Positions 1 through 6,070 of a stretch of 7,102 nt of DNA are shown in pieces. Position numbers and translations under genes: made by a program. The notes beneath the pieces are model-generated. The model had not been told where the DNA came from. It saw only the letters and a list, made by a program, of their open reading frames with translations, and ran no database searches. The number at the start of each line of letters is the position of its first letter. Within the stretch, counting starts at the first letter, position 1. The DNA is from Alphaproteobacteria bacterium. GTDB taxonomy: Bacteria; Pseudomonadota; Alphaproteobacteria; Rickettsiales; JAIXRX01. The DNA lies in contig JAIXRX010000005.1 in assembly GCA_027485005.1 (NCBI GenBank), positions 1 through 7,102 on the forward strand, in the 5' to 3' direction.

Positions 1-1187
1 GTCAGTGCGCTCAAGCCGCCTTCCCCTATCAAGCGGCCAAACAACACCACTAAGTCATAGGCCAAAGATGCGACCCGAGGCGCGGGATATTCATAAGATC
101 CTTCAAATCGGCGGGTGAATTGCGTGAATTTTTCAGGTGGGGTTGATGTGAAAACAGCTTCTTGCATGGTAAATTGGTTGAGCGCTTCGGATGTGTCCCA
201 CTGATTAGTACCAAAAACCAACAGGTAATTTCGGGGAATACGATTTTTCTCGACCATAAAGCGTAAAACTTGCTCGGTGTCTGGCGCGCTTATCGGCAAG
301 AAAAGTCCCACGCCTGATTGACGCGTAATTTTACTAATATCTGCCACCAGTGGCCCGATTTCACGCGTCATATTGGCATTGTCGCTGCCTGTTGTAACGG
401 TCGCAAGCGGCGTAACGCCTCGGCGTCCCATGCTCTGGGCAAACTCATCCATTGCCATTCTGCCCTCCACGCTATTTCTTGCAATGGTGGCGATGCGGTT
501 CGCGCCGCGTTTGAAAGCATAAGTGAGAAGACGCTCAATCTGTTGGCCAGAGAAATAACCGCATTGCACTACATTAGGCACACGAATAATCGGGTTATGT
601 GAGAGGCTGAACGCCCATTTCTTGGTGGATTGCAACACAGGCCCAAGTAATTGGGTTTCCACATCCGTTAGTGGGCCGATGATGATTTCTGCACCATCTT
701 GTAAGGCCTCTACTGCGGCTTGCTTGGCTCCTTCGGCGGTGCCTTTGGTATCCTTTATCACCAGTTTTAAAGCCCCGTTCGCCTGCTTGCCATAGCTTGC
801 TTCTAGGTCATAAAGTCCCAGCGTTGCGGCGTCTATCATCGCTTTGCCTATCCCCGCAGATTCGCCAGATAGCGGCGCAAGTAAGCCAATATTCATGGTT
901 TTCTGAGGCGCCATTTGCGCCATGGGTGCCGCCATGCCGCCTGCTGGCTTCTCTGCAAGCGGTAGGGCAGGCGTTGGCTTTGCTTCAATCACAGGTTTAA
1001 TGATTGGCACAGCGGCCGCCACCGGTTTTGTAACAGGACTCGCAGGCCTGGCGATCGGTGCTAGTGGCGCGGCAGAAATTTGTCCTGTCTTTACCCCCGC
1101 TTCTTGTGCGGTCGCGGGCCACGCCAAAAGGCAGGCCATGCCGATGCAAAGCGATTGGAGAAAGGCGGCGCGCGTGATAGATGTCAT
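1..1187 (-). CDS. Penicillin-binding protein activator-like periplasmic protein (LpoA/YraM-related), C-terminus outside window
   Basis: An open frame of 395 codons runs from the ATG at 1187-1185 down to base 1 without a stop, so the C-terminus is missing. Residues 1-27 look like a signal peptide with a hydrophobic core and a probable signal-peptidase-I site ending in ATA before Q28. C14 and C19 do not sit in a good lipobox. Residues ~35-95 are a Pro/Ala/Lys-rich linker. From ~98 (MNIGLLAPLSG) a type I periplasmic-binding fold (Peripla_BP_6-like) begins, with further family-like stretches at IIIGPLTD (168-175) and GLFLPISAPD (294-303). In gammaproteobacteria LpoA activates PBP1A from the outer membrane; that role here is inferred from fold and from the divergent rsmI-yraN neighbours. 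The start is supported by AAAGGA (1197-1192) four bases upstream. No N-terminal TPR-like domain is visible, unlike E. coli LpoA. A branched-chain amino acid-type binding protein is the alternative. Confidence 0.85.
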   Translation of the reverse strand, partial: MTSITRAAFLQSLCIGMACLLAWPATAQEAGVKTGQISAAPLAPIARPASPVTKPVAAAVPIIKPVIEAKPTPALPLAEKPAGGMAAPMAQMAPQKTMNIGLLAPLSGESAGIGKAMIDAATLGLYDLEASYGKQANGALKLVIKDTKGTAEGAKQAAVEALQDGAEIIIGPLTDVETQLLGPVLQSTKKWAFSLSHNPIIRVPNVVQCGYFSGQQIERLLTYAFKRGANRIATIARNSVEGRMAMDEFAQSMGRRGVTPLATVTTGSDNANMTREIGPLVADISKITRQSGVGLFLPISAPDTEQVLRFMVEKNRIPRNYLLVFGTNQWDTSEALNQFTMQEAVFTSTPPEKFTQFTRRFEGSYEYPAPRVASLAYDLVVLFGRLIGEGGLSAL

Positions 1188-1231
1188 AAAATCCTTTAGC
1201 ACACAAAATACTTACAAAATGGTATCTTAAA
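1188..1231. promoter_or_regulatory. Divergent intergenic gap between the PBP-activator-like gene and rsmI
   Basis: This 44-bp AT-rich gap must carry, or lie next to, the promoters of both flanking genes. I see only weak matches. On the minus strand, TTGGTC followed by a 17-bp spacer and TAAGAT lies partly inside the rsmI 5' end. On the plus strand, AATACT (1207-1212) could be a -10 element without a good -35. The promoters probably overlap the opposite gene's coding sequence. The only clear signal is the ribosome binding site of the minus-strand gene at 1192-1197; none is seen for rsmI. Confidence 0.3.
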
Positions 1232-2110
1232 ATGTCTGAGCCTCAAGACCAAGCGAAATCCAACCGCCTACCCGCTGGACTTTATGTGATTGCCACACCG
1301 ATTGGCCATTTGAAAGACATCACGGCCCGTGCGATTGAAACACTGCGCGGTGTGGACGCGCTGGCCTGCGAGGATACCCGTGTGACCTCGAAATTACTGA
1401 GTGCGTACGATATTCGCGTTTCTACCTTTGCTTATCATGATCATAATGCGGACGCGGTGCGCCCTCAACTCATCGAGCGGTTGCGCGCAGGCGAGCGCAT
1501 TGGGCTGGTGAGTGATGCTGGCACACCGCTCATTTCTGACCCCGGGTTTAAGCTGGTGCGCGACTGCCGCGCGGCAGGTATTCTGGTCGTACCGATTCCT
1601 GGCCCATCGGCTTTGCTCACGGCGCTGGCGGGGGCGGGCTTGCCGACGGATGCCTTTCATTTTTCAGGATTTCTTTCTCAAAAATCGGGCGCACGCCAAA
1701 CCGAATTGCAAGCGCTTGCGACAATCCCTGCAACCCTCGTGCTGTATGAATCTAACCACCGTTTGCCCGAAAGTCTTGCGGACATGGCCAAGGTTTTGGG
1801 CGCGCGGGACGCGTGTGTGGCGAGAGAGCTTACCAAACAATTTGAAGAATTTCGTCATGGCACCTTGCCGGAGCTTGCGGCACATTACGAGAAAGCAGGC
1901 TCACCCAAAGGTGAGGTGGTGGTGGTGATTGGCCCACCGAATGCTCCGCCAGCAGAAGGTTTAAGCGAGTCATGGCAACAATCGATACAGGTGCTTCGCG
2001 CGGCAGGTGCGCCTGTGAAGGCAGTTGTGGAAGCGTTGCTACCCCATGCGGATATCTCACGCGATGCGCTTTATGAGTTTGCCCTCTCATGTTCAAACAA
2101 TCGCGCTTAA
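1232..2110 (+). CDS. rsmI: 16S rRNA (cytidine(1402)-2'-O)-methyltransferase RsmI
   Basis: RsmI uses S-adenosylmethionine to 2'-O-methylate C1402 in the decoding centre of 16S rRNA. The 292-residue protein has the family length and its tetrapyrrole-methylase fold motifs in order: LYVIATPIGHLKDIT (17-31), CEDTRVTSKLL (46-56), the SAM-site loop GLVSDAGTPLISDPG (91-105), PIPGPSALLTAL (121-132), LYESNHRL (171-178), ARELTKQFEE (197-206) and KGEVVVVIGP (226-235). The usual TPIGNL motif reads TPIGHL here (H26). The ATG at 1232 is the only sensible start because the family motif begins soon after it, but no Shine-Dalgarno sequence precedes it. It heads the plus-strand cluster, and its 3' end overlaps yraN by 22 bases, pointing to translational coupling. 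Confidence 0.97.
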   Translation: MSEPQDQAKSNRLPAGLYVIATPIGHLKDITARAIETLRGVDALACEDTRVTSKLLSAYDIRVSTFAYHDHNADAVRPQLIERLRAGERIGLVSDAGTPLISDPGFKLVRDCRAAGILVVPIPGPSALLTALAGAGLPTDAFHFSGFLSQKSGARQTELQALATIPATLVLYESNHRLPESLADMAKVLGARDACVARELTKQFEEFRHGTLPELAAHYEKAGSPKGEVVVVIGPPNAPPAEGLSESWQQSIQVLRAAGAPVKAVVEALLPHADISRDALYEFALSCSNNRA

Positions 2111-2472
2111 CTCCTTTGCAAAAAAAATTAGCGGCGGAGCGTAAGGGACGCTGGGCGGAAACGCTGGCCGTCATGTTGCTGACCCTCAAAGGTTATCGTA
2201 TTTTAGCGCGCCGTTTTCGTAGCTCTGCGGGCGAGATTGATATTATTGCAGCCAAGCGGCGCACACTGATTGCGGTGGAGGTAAAAGCCCGCCCTACCAT
2301 GGAGGCGGGGATGTATGCGCTTTCCGCTGCCCAACAACAGCGCATCTGGGCATCGCTTGTGAGTTATGCCCAAAGCCACCCGCGCTATCAAGATTACGAC
2401 CTGCGGCTAGATTTTGTAGTGGCACGCCCACGGTCTTTGCCGTATCATTTGCCAGACGCTTCACGCCCATAA
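2089..2472 (+). CDS. yraN: YraN family (UPF0102) nuclease-fold protein
   Basis: This 127-residue protein belongs to the UPF0102/YraN family, which has a PD-(D/E)xK endonuclease-like fold; its cellular role is not firmly established. Diagnostic features are GRWAETLAVMLLTLKGYRIL (20-39), the GEIDIIA motif (48-54, with D51) and VEVKAR (63-68, with E64 and K66), which together form the nuclease-like active-site pattern. The C-terminal LRLDFVV (105-111) also fits the family. The start at 2089 lies inside the rsmI 3' end with no strong ribosome binding site of its own, so it is probably translated by reinitiation after rsmI. Codons 11-13 contain a run of eight A bases (2120-2127). rsmI-yraN adjacency is widespread in Proteobacteria and supports the call. 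Confidence 0.95.
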   Translation: MFKQSRLTPLQKKLAAERKGRWAETLAVMLLTLKGYRILARRFRSSAGEIDIIAAKRRTLIAVEVKARPTMEAGMYALSAAQQQRIWASLVSYAQSHPRYQDYDLRLDFVVARPRSLPYHLPDASRP

Positions 2473-2485
2473 AAACTAAAAATAA

Positions 2486-2490
2486 GGGAG
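2486..2490 (+). promoter_or_regulatory. Ribosome binding site of the micro-lipoprotein gene
   Basis: GGGAG (within AAGGGAGAG) lies seven bases before the ATG at 2498. It is one of the better Shine-Dalgarno matches in the window. It is the main evidence that the 32-codon frame behind it is translated. Confidence 0.7.
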
Positions 2491-2497
2491 AGATTTC

Positions 2498-2596
2498 ATG
2501 CTTAAAAAATGGGTGATGATAGCTTTGCTTCCTTGGTTGCTAACAGGTTGTATTGTGCTGGACGTGGTGGAAGATGTCGTGGATGTTATTTTATAA
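2498..2596 (+). CDS. Micro-lipoprotein, 32 residues, function unknown
   Basis: This frame encodes 32 residues. It starts MLKK, continues with a hydrophobic segment and ends the signal with a textbook lipobox, LLTG before C18. Lipidation and cleavage would leave only 15 residues, CIVLDVVEDVVDVIL. These alternate valine/isoleucine with acidic D22, E25, D26 and D29, giving a strongly acidic, possibly amphipathic peptide tethered by lipid. A good Shine-Dalgarno sequence precedes it. The gene lies 25 bases after yraN and 20 bases before dolP, so it is probably part of the same transcript. It recalls other very small alphaproteobacterial lipoproteins whose mature part starts with hydrophobic and Asp/Val residues, but I cannot name a family. 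Charge and position suggest an envelope role, possibly linked to DolP; that is inference. It could instead be the remnant of a longer lipoprotein. Confidence 0.75.
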   Translation: MLKKWVMIALLPWLLTGCIVLDVVEDVVDVIL

Positions 2597-2606
2597 GAAA
2601 AGCAGT

Positions 2607-2610
2607 GGAG
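2607..2610 (+). promoter_or_regulatory. Ribosome binding site fixing the dolP start
   Basis: GGAG (within GTGGAGAG) lies six bases before the ATG at 2617. It supports that start over the in-frame ATG at 2509, which would put 36 cysteine- and arginine-rich residues in front of the lipoprotein signal. Confidence 0.65.
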
Positions 2611-2616
2611 AGAAAA

Positions 2617-3258
2617 ATGAAACAATTGATGAGCGCCATATTTCTTGGCGCGTTGTTATTATTAAATGCTGCTTGTAGCCCCCTTGGGATAGCAACCTCT
2701 GCGGCGACCACCACGGGTGTGGCAGTGGCCCAAGAGCGCAGTGTGGGCAAAGCGGTGGACGACTCGGCGATACGCATTGAGCTTAATCATTTGTTCTTAC
2801 AAAAAGACATCAACGATCTGTTTCGTAATGTAACCGCGAATGTTGTGGAGGGCCGCGTGCTGCTTACGGGGAATGTCGACAAGCCAGAAACGGCACTGGA
2901 AGCCGTGCGTCTGGCGTGGTTGCCACGTGGGGTGAAAGAAGTCATCAATGAGCTTGTGGTGAATGATAAAAGTAGCATCTCCAATTATACGACTGATGCA
3001 TGGGTGGCGAGCCAGATTCGCGCTCGATTGCTGCTGGACGGTGCGGTGCGCAGTGTGAATTACAATATCGAATCGGTGAACCAGAAGGTTTATATTTTTG
3101 GCATTGCGCGCACCTCAGCGGAGATGGAGCGCGTGACTTATATTGCCTCCACCACTAAATACGTGAAAGAAGTTATCAGCCATATTGTGTTGGCGAATGA
3201 TCCGCGCCGCTTTAACCCCGCGCCGGCGGGAAACAGCACTCAGAAATCTGGCTGGTAG
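2617..3258 (+). CDS. dolP: DolP/YraP-like dual BON-domain outer-membrane lipoprotein
   Basis: The 213-residue protein begins MKQLMSAIFL, then a leucine-rich hydrophobic stretch and a candidate lipidation site NAA before C20; this lipobox is slightly atypical because Asn is at -3. After a small-residue segment comes QERSVGKAVDDSAIRIEL (39-56), close to RSVGTQVDD of E. coli DolP. Two BON domains follow at about 46-115 (VVEGRVLLTGNV, 76-87) and 125-194 (VNQKVYIFGIA, 154-164). In E. coli, DolP is a periplasm-facing outer-membrane lipoprotein that binds anionic phospholipid and supports BAM complex activity. The order yraN-dolP matches E. coli once yraO/diaA is removed. The C-terminal ~15 residues, rich in Pro, Asn and Ser, extend past the second BON domain. 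gshB starts six bases after the stop. Confidence 0.92.
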   Translation: MKQLMSAIFLGALLLLNAACSPLGIATSAATTTGVAVAQERSVGKAVDDSAIRIELNHLFLQKDINDLFRNVTANVVEGRVLLTGNVDKPETALEAVRLAWLPRGVKEVINELVVNDKSSISNYTTDAWVASQIRARLLLDGAVRSVNYNIESVNQKVYIFGIARTSAEMERVTYIASTTKYVKEVISHIVLANDPRRFNPAPAGNSTQKSGW

Positions 3259-3264
3259 GGCGGC

Positions 3265-4197
3265 ATGAAAATTGCGTTTCAGATGGATGATCCGGCAGGG
3301 TTTAACCGTGCCACCGATTCTACGATGTGCCTGATATATGAGGCCGCCGCCCGTGGGCATGAGATTTTTTACTATGACGCCAAAATGCTTACCCACCGCG
3401 CCGATGGCAGGGTGGGCACGCCACTGGCTGCGATGCATGTGCAAGCCGGTGAGGTGTGGTTTCAACTCTCTCCTGCTGTCTGGACCGATTTATCCAGCAT
3501 GGATGTGGTGTGGGTGCGGCAAGACCCACCGTTTGATATGGCCTATATGACCGCAACCTATTTGCTCGGTATGTTGCCTGCCCATGTGCGCGTATTTAAC
3601 CGCCCGCAAGCGCTGCGAGATCATGCAGAAAAACTCTCGCCGCTACAGTTTTTAGAATGGATGCCCCCCACGCTAATCTCAGCGGATATGCAGGAGATTG
3701 AGGTGTTTTTTGAAACCCACAAGGCCGTGGTGCTTAAGCCACTTTATAGTTTTGGTGGGCGGGGGATTGTATTGGTAGAAAGTGCGGAAGCACTGCACAA
3801 AGAAGCCAAAGAAATTTTGGAAAATCAGCCCAATATTCCACTCGTCGCACAAACATTTATTCCCGAAGTACGCACGCGCGAGCTGCGCGTGCTGCTGGTG
3901 AATGGCGAGGTCGAGGGAGCCTTTGCTCGGATTCCACAAGGCGACGATATTCGCTCGAATTTGCGCTTAGGTGGGCGCGCCGAGTTGATAGCGCTTAATC
4001 CACGTGAGCGTGCGGTGTGCGCAGCACTCAAAGATTGGTTGCAGGCCGAAGGGTTGCTGTTTGTGGGGCTTGATCTGATTGGTGGCTATTTGAATGAAAT
4101 CAACATCACCAGCCCCACTGGTCTTAAGACCTATGAGGATTTAACGGGCGTTAGTGTCGCTGCAAAAATCTGGGACGTGATTGAGCGCCAAGCATAG
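3265..4197 (+). CDS. gshB: Glutathione synthetase GshB
   Basis: GshB joins gamma-glutamylcysteine and glycine with ATP hydrolysis, the last step of glutathione synthesis in the cytoplasm. The 310-residue protein has normal family length. It opens with MKIAFQMDDP and has DSTMCLIYEAAARGHEIFYY (18-37), VRQDPPFDMAYMTATYLL (84-101), FNRPQALRDHAEKL (111-124), the ATP-grasp segment VVLKPLYSFGGRGIVLV (155-171), ARIPQGDDIRSNLRLGG (221-237) and FVGLDLIGGYLNEINITSPT (266-285), whose E278 and N280 match metal/ATP ligands of the family. It starts six bases after dolP, with AGGG just upstream, so it is very likely the last gene of the rsmI cluster. The next gene is convergent, 17 bases away, with no convincing hairpin terminator between them. 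Confidence 0.97.
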   Translation: MKIAFQMDDPAGFNRATDSTMCLIYEAAARGHEIFYYDAKMLTHRADGRVGTPLAAMHVQAGEVWFQLSPAVWTDLSSMDVVWVRQDPPFDMAYMTATYLLGMLPAHVRVFNRPQALRDHAEKLSPLQFLEWMPPTLISADMQEIEVFFETHKAVVLKPLYSFGGRGIVLVESAEALHKEAKEILENQPNIPLVAQTFIPEVRTRELRVLLVNGEVEGAFARIPQGDDIRSNLRLGGRAELIALNPRERAVCAALKDWLQAEGLLFVGLDLIGGYLNEINITSPTGLKTYEDLTGVSVAAKIWDVIERQA

Positions 4198-4214
4198 CTT
4201 TTATTTTGCTAATA

Positions 4215-5198
4215 TTACGCTGCTTTCGTGATGCTTGCGAGTGGTATGCTGCTGCGCGCACCAATTTGCTGGATGATATGAGACGCAAGCGTGCAGCCAA
4301 GCGCCCCTGCTTTAGCATCATCCCAACCTTGTGAAAGGCCATAAAGAAAACCAGCGGCGAACATATCGCCAGCACCCGTGGCATCCACCACTTTTTCAAC
4401 GGTTGGGGTGGGCACATTGATACGCGTTTCTCCGCGCAGAACCACCGCGCCTTTTTCGGCCATCGTCACGGCGACTAGCGGCACCTGTGTTGCAATGCGC
4501 GTAAGTGCATTTTCGGTTTCATTCTCACGCAGCAGAGTGCAGATTTCCATTTCATTGGCGAATAGAATATCCACCTCGCCCGAGACTAGCTGGGTGAAAT
4601 CGTCGTGGTGATTTTCGATGCAGAAAACATCTGATAAAGTCAGCGCCACTTTTCCGCCTGCTGCTTTGGTGATGGCAATGGCATGGCGGATAGCTTCAAT
4701 CGCAGCTTCTTGATTCCACATATATCCTTCAATGAATAAAATGCGGCTGCTTTGAATCAGCTCTTCATCCATATCTGCTTTGCTTAAATGACTGCATGCG
4801 CCGATATAGGTATTCATCGTGCGCTCACCATCGGGTGACACTAGAATATAGCTACAACCCGTTGGATTGCCGCTGGTGGCCGCCGGAGTGGTATAATGTA
4901 CGCCGACATCCTGCATGCCATGTTGGTAGCTCACACCCCATGCGTCATCTTTCACTTTGCCAATAAAAGCGACTTTAGCGCCCAGCTCAGCCATTGCCGC
5001 CAGCGAATTAGCCACCGACCCACCGGCACACTCGCGGTGGTTTTTCATGTGTGAATAAATTTCATGCGCTTGCTGGGCATTAATGAGTGCCATCGTGCCT
5101 TTGCGCATATTGTGATGATTTAGAAAATCATCGGTCGTGGTTGCCAGCACATCCACAATCGCATTGCCAATGCCGGTCACATCAAAATATTTACTCAT
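4215..5198 (-). CDS. PfkB-family carbohydrate kinase, adenosine kinase-like
   Basis: This 327-residue cytoplasmic protein is a ribokinase/PfkB-family kinase, closest in my recollection to the adenosine kinase-like proteins of alphaproteobacteria. It has GIGNAIVDVLA (9-19), the first PfkB signature AGGSVANSLAAMAELGAKVA (58-77), SPDGERTMNTYIGA (121-134), LSDVFCIENHHDDF (188-201) and the second signature DATGAGDMFAAGFLYG (272-287), where D278 is the expected catalytic base. It would phosphorylate adenosine or a related nucleoside or sugar; substrate choice cannot be fixed from sequence alone. The start has AAGGA at 5210-5206, seven bases upstream. It lies 38 bases downstream of kdsB on the same strand with no visible terminator, so the two are probably cotranscribed. 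The stop at 4215 faces the gshB stop. Confidence 0.92.
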   Translation of the reverse strand: MSKYFDVTGIGNAIVDVLATTTDDFLNHHNMRKGTMALINAQQAHEIYSHMKNHRECAGGSVANSLAAMAELGAKVAFIGKVKDDAWGVSYQHGMQDVGVHYTTPAATSGNPTGCSYILVSPDGERTMNTYIGACSHLSKADMDEELIQSSRILFIEGYMWNQEAAIEAIRHAIAITKAAGGKVALTLSDVFCIENHHDDFTQLVSGEVDILFANEMEICTLLRENETENALTRIATQVPLVAVTMAEKGAVVLRGETRINVPTPTVEKVVDATGAGDMFAAGFLYGLSQGWDDAKAGALGCTLASHIIQQIGARSSIPLASITKAA

Positions 5199-5236
5199 GA
5201 TTTTTTCCTTTTATTTAAGTGTGACAACGTCGCTAT

Positions 5237-5968
5237 TCATCGCGATATCATTGCGCGGGCTTCTTCTAATAACTCAGGGGTATCCACTCCAAGTGGCACG
5301 GTGTCAACAATTCTTACATCAATTCGCATGCCTGCCTCAAGGGCGCGCAGTTGCTCGAGTTTCTCGCGCTGCTCAAGAGGCGAAGGTTCGAGCGAAACAA
5401 AGCGTTCAAGAGCGCGGCGACGGTAGGCGTAGATGCCGATATGGTGATAGTAAGCGCCCATGCCGTATGGCGCTTTTGCGCGGGTGAAATAAAGGGCGCG
5501 CGCCAGCGTTTCGCTTTCAAATGCTAAAATCGGCTTTACCACATTAGGGTCATCTGCCTCTTTCAGGTTTTTAATAGGGGCTGCGAGTGTTGCAATATCT
5601 ACCTCGGGATTCTCCAGTGGCTCTAGCACAAAACGGATAATATTGGGGTCAATCGTTGGCATATCGCCCTGCAGATTGACAATAATGTCGTGTTTGCCCT
5701 CGGGGTCAATGACTTGCAACGCTTCCCAAATGCGGTCGGAGCCAGACGGATGAGCGGCGGAGGTCATGGCCACTTGGCCGCCTGCCGCTTCTATTGCGTC
5801 TGCAATTTGCGGGGTATCGGTGGCTATCCAAATCGGCCCCACATGGGCTTCTTGAGCGCGGTGGAGTACCTGTACAATCATTGGGGCACCACCAATATCC
5901 AGCAAAGGTTTGCCAGGTAGACGAGTGGCAGCGTAGCGCGAGGGTATCACGATGACAGGATTGCTCAT
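5237..5968 (-). CDS. kdsB: 3-deoxy-manno-octulosonate cytidylyltransferase (CMP-KDO synthetase) KdsB
   Basis: KdsB activates KDO with CTP to CMP-KDO, the donor for the inner core of lipopolysaccharide. The 243-residue protein carries the nucleotide-binding start VIPSRYAATRLPGKPL (7-22), HPSGSDRIWEA (73-83), VNLQGDMPTIDP (97-108, metal-site D102), YFTRAKAPYG (160-169), HHIGIYAYRRRALERFVSLE (175-194) and the C-terminal EQLRALEAGMRIDVRIVDT (205-223) followed by VPLGVDTPE. The often-seen GDEP motif reads GDMP; my recollection is that alphaproteobacterial KdsBs often have a hydrophobic residue there, so activity is not in doubt. The start is supported by AAGGAG at 5980-5975, six bases upstream. 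It is divergent from the cytochrome gene and leads into the adenosine kinase-like gene. Confidence 0.96.
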   Translation of the reverse strand: MSNPVIVIPSRYAATRLPGKPLLDIGGAPMIVQVLHRAQEAHVGPIWIATDTPQIADAIEAAGGQVAMTSAAHPSGSDRIWEALQVIDPEGKHDIIVNLQGDMPTIDPNIIRFVLEPLENPEVDIATLAAPIKNLKEADDPNVVKPILAFESETLARALYFTRAKAPYGMGAYYHHIGIYAYRRRALERFVSLEPSPLEQREKLEQLRALEAGMRIDVRIVDTVPLGVDTPELLEEARAMISR

Positions 5969-5987
5969 TTTTCGCTCCTTTTGTTAG

Positions 5988-5999
5988 TTGCATTTGCAA
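5988..5999. repeat. 12-bp dyad TTGCATTTGCAA in the kdsB/cytochrome intergenic region
   Basis: TTGCA-TT-TGCAA is a perfect 5-bp inverted repeat with a 2-bp centre, about 20 bases before kdsB and 77 before the cytochrome start. It could be a transcription-factor half-site pair. It covers TTGCAT (5988-5993), which 17 bp later is followed by TATTAG (6011-6016), a weak sigma70-like pair pointing towards the cytochrome gene. A chance palindrome in AT-rich DNA is quite possible. Confidence 0.3.
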
Positions 6000-6029
6000 G
6001 CGCTCAGGTTTATTAGCTAGGACAATTTT

Positions 6030-6059
6030 ATTATTTCATCCATTGATTATTTTTGCCAA
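6030..6059 (-). promoter_or_regulatory. Candidate sigma70-type promoter for kdsB
   Basis: On the minus strand, TTGGCA (6059-6054) matches the -35 consensus at five of six positions. After an 18-bp spacer comes AATAAT (6035-6030), also five of six against the -10 consensus. Transcription would start near 6023, giving a leader of about 55 bases before the kdsB ATG at 5968. This is the best promoter-like match I saw in the window, but it was found by eye in AT-rich DNA. Confidence 0.4.
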
Positions 6060-6065
6060 ACTATC

Positions 6066-6070
6066 AGGAG
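6066..6070 (+). promoter_or_regulatory. Ribosome binding site fixing the cytochrome c start
   Basis: AGGAG lies five bases before the ATG at 6076. It decides for this ATG against the in-frame TTG at 6043, which would add eleven residues and has no comparable site. Confidence 0.7.

Noticed and set aside
318..1230. Plus-strand frames at 318-602, 797-1000 and 922-1230
   Set aside because: They lie opposite a continuous 395-codon minus-strand gene with a signal peptide and binding-protein motifs; their translations show no recognisable domain.
1512..1928. 138-codon plus-strand frame inside rsmI
   Set aside because: It is a +1-frame shadow of the well-supported rsmI, with a composition typical of an out-of-frame reading.
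1830..2189. 119-codon minus-strand frame across the rsmI/yraN junction
   Set aside because: It is antisense to two conserved genes and lacks a domain or ribosome binding site.
2509..2616. In-frame N-terminal extension of the BON-domain protein from the ATG at 2509
   Set aside because: It would put 36 Cys/Arg-rich residues before a clear lipoprotein signal, it overlaps the micro-lipoprotein out of frame, and a good ribosome binding site favours 2617.
4194..4212. TAGC-ttttatttt-GCTA as a bidirectional terminator in the convergent gshB/kinase gap
   Set aside because: The stem is only four base pairs with a nine-base loop and low GC, and it overlaps the gshB stop. It is too weak to call.
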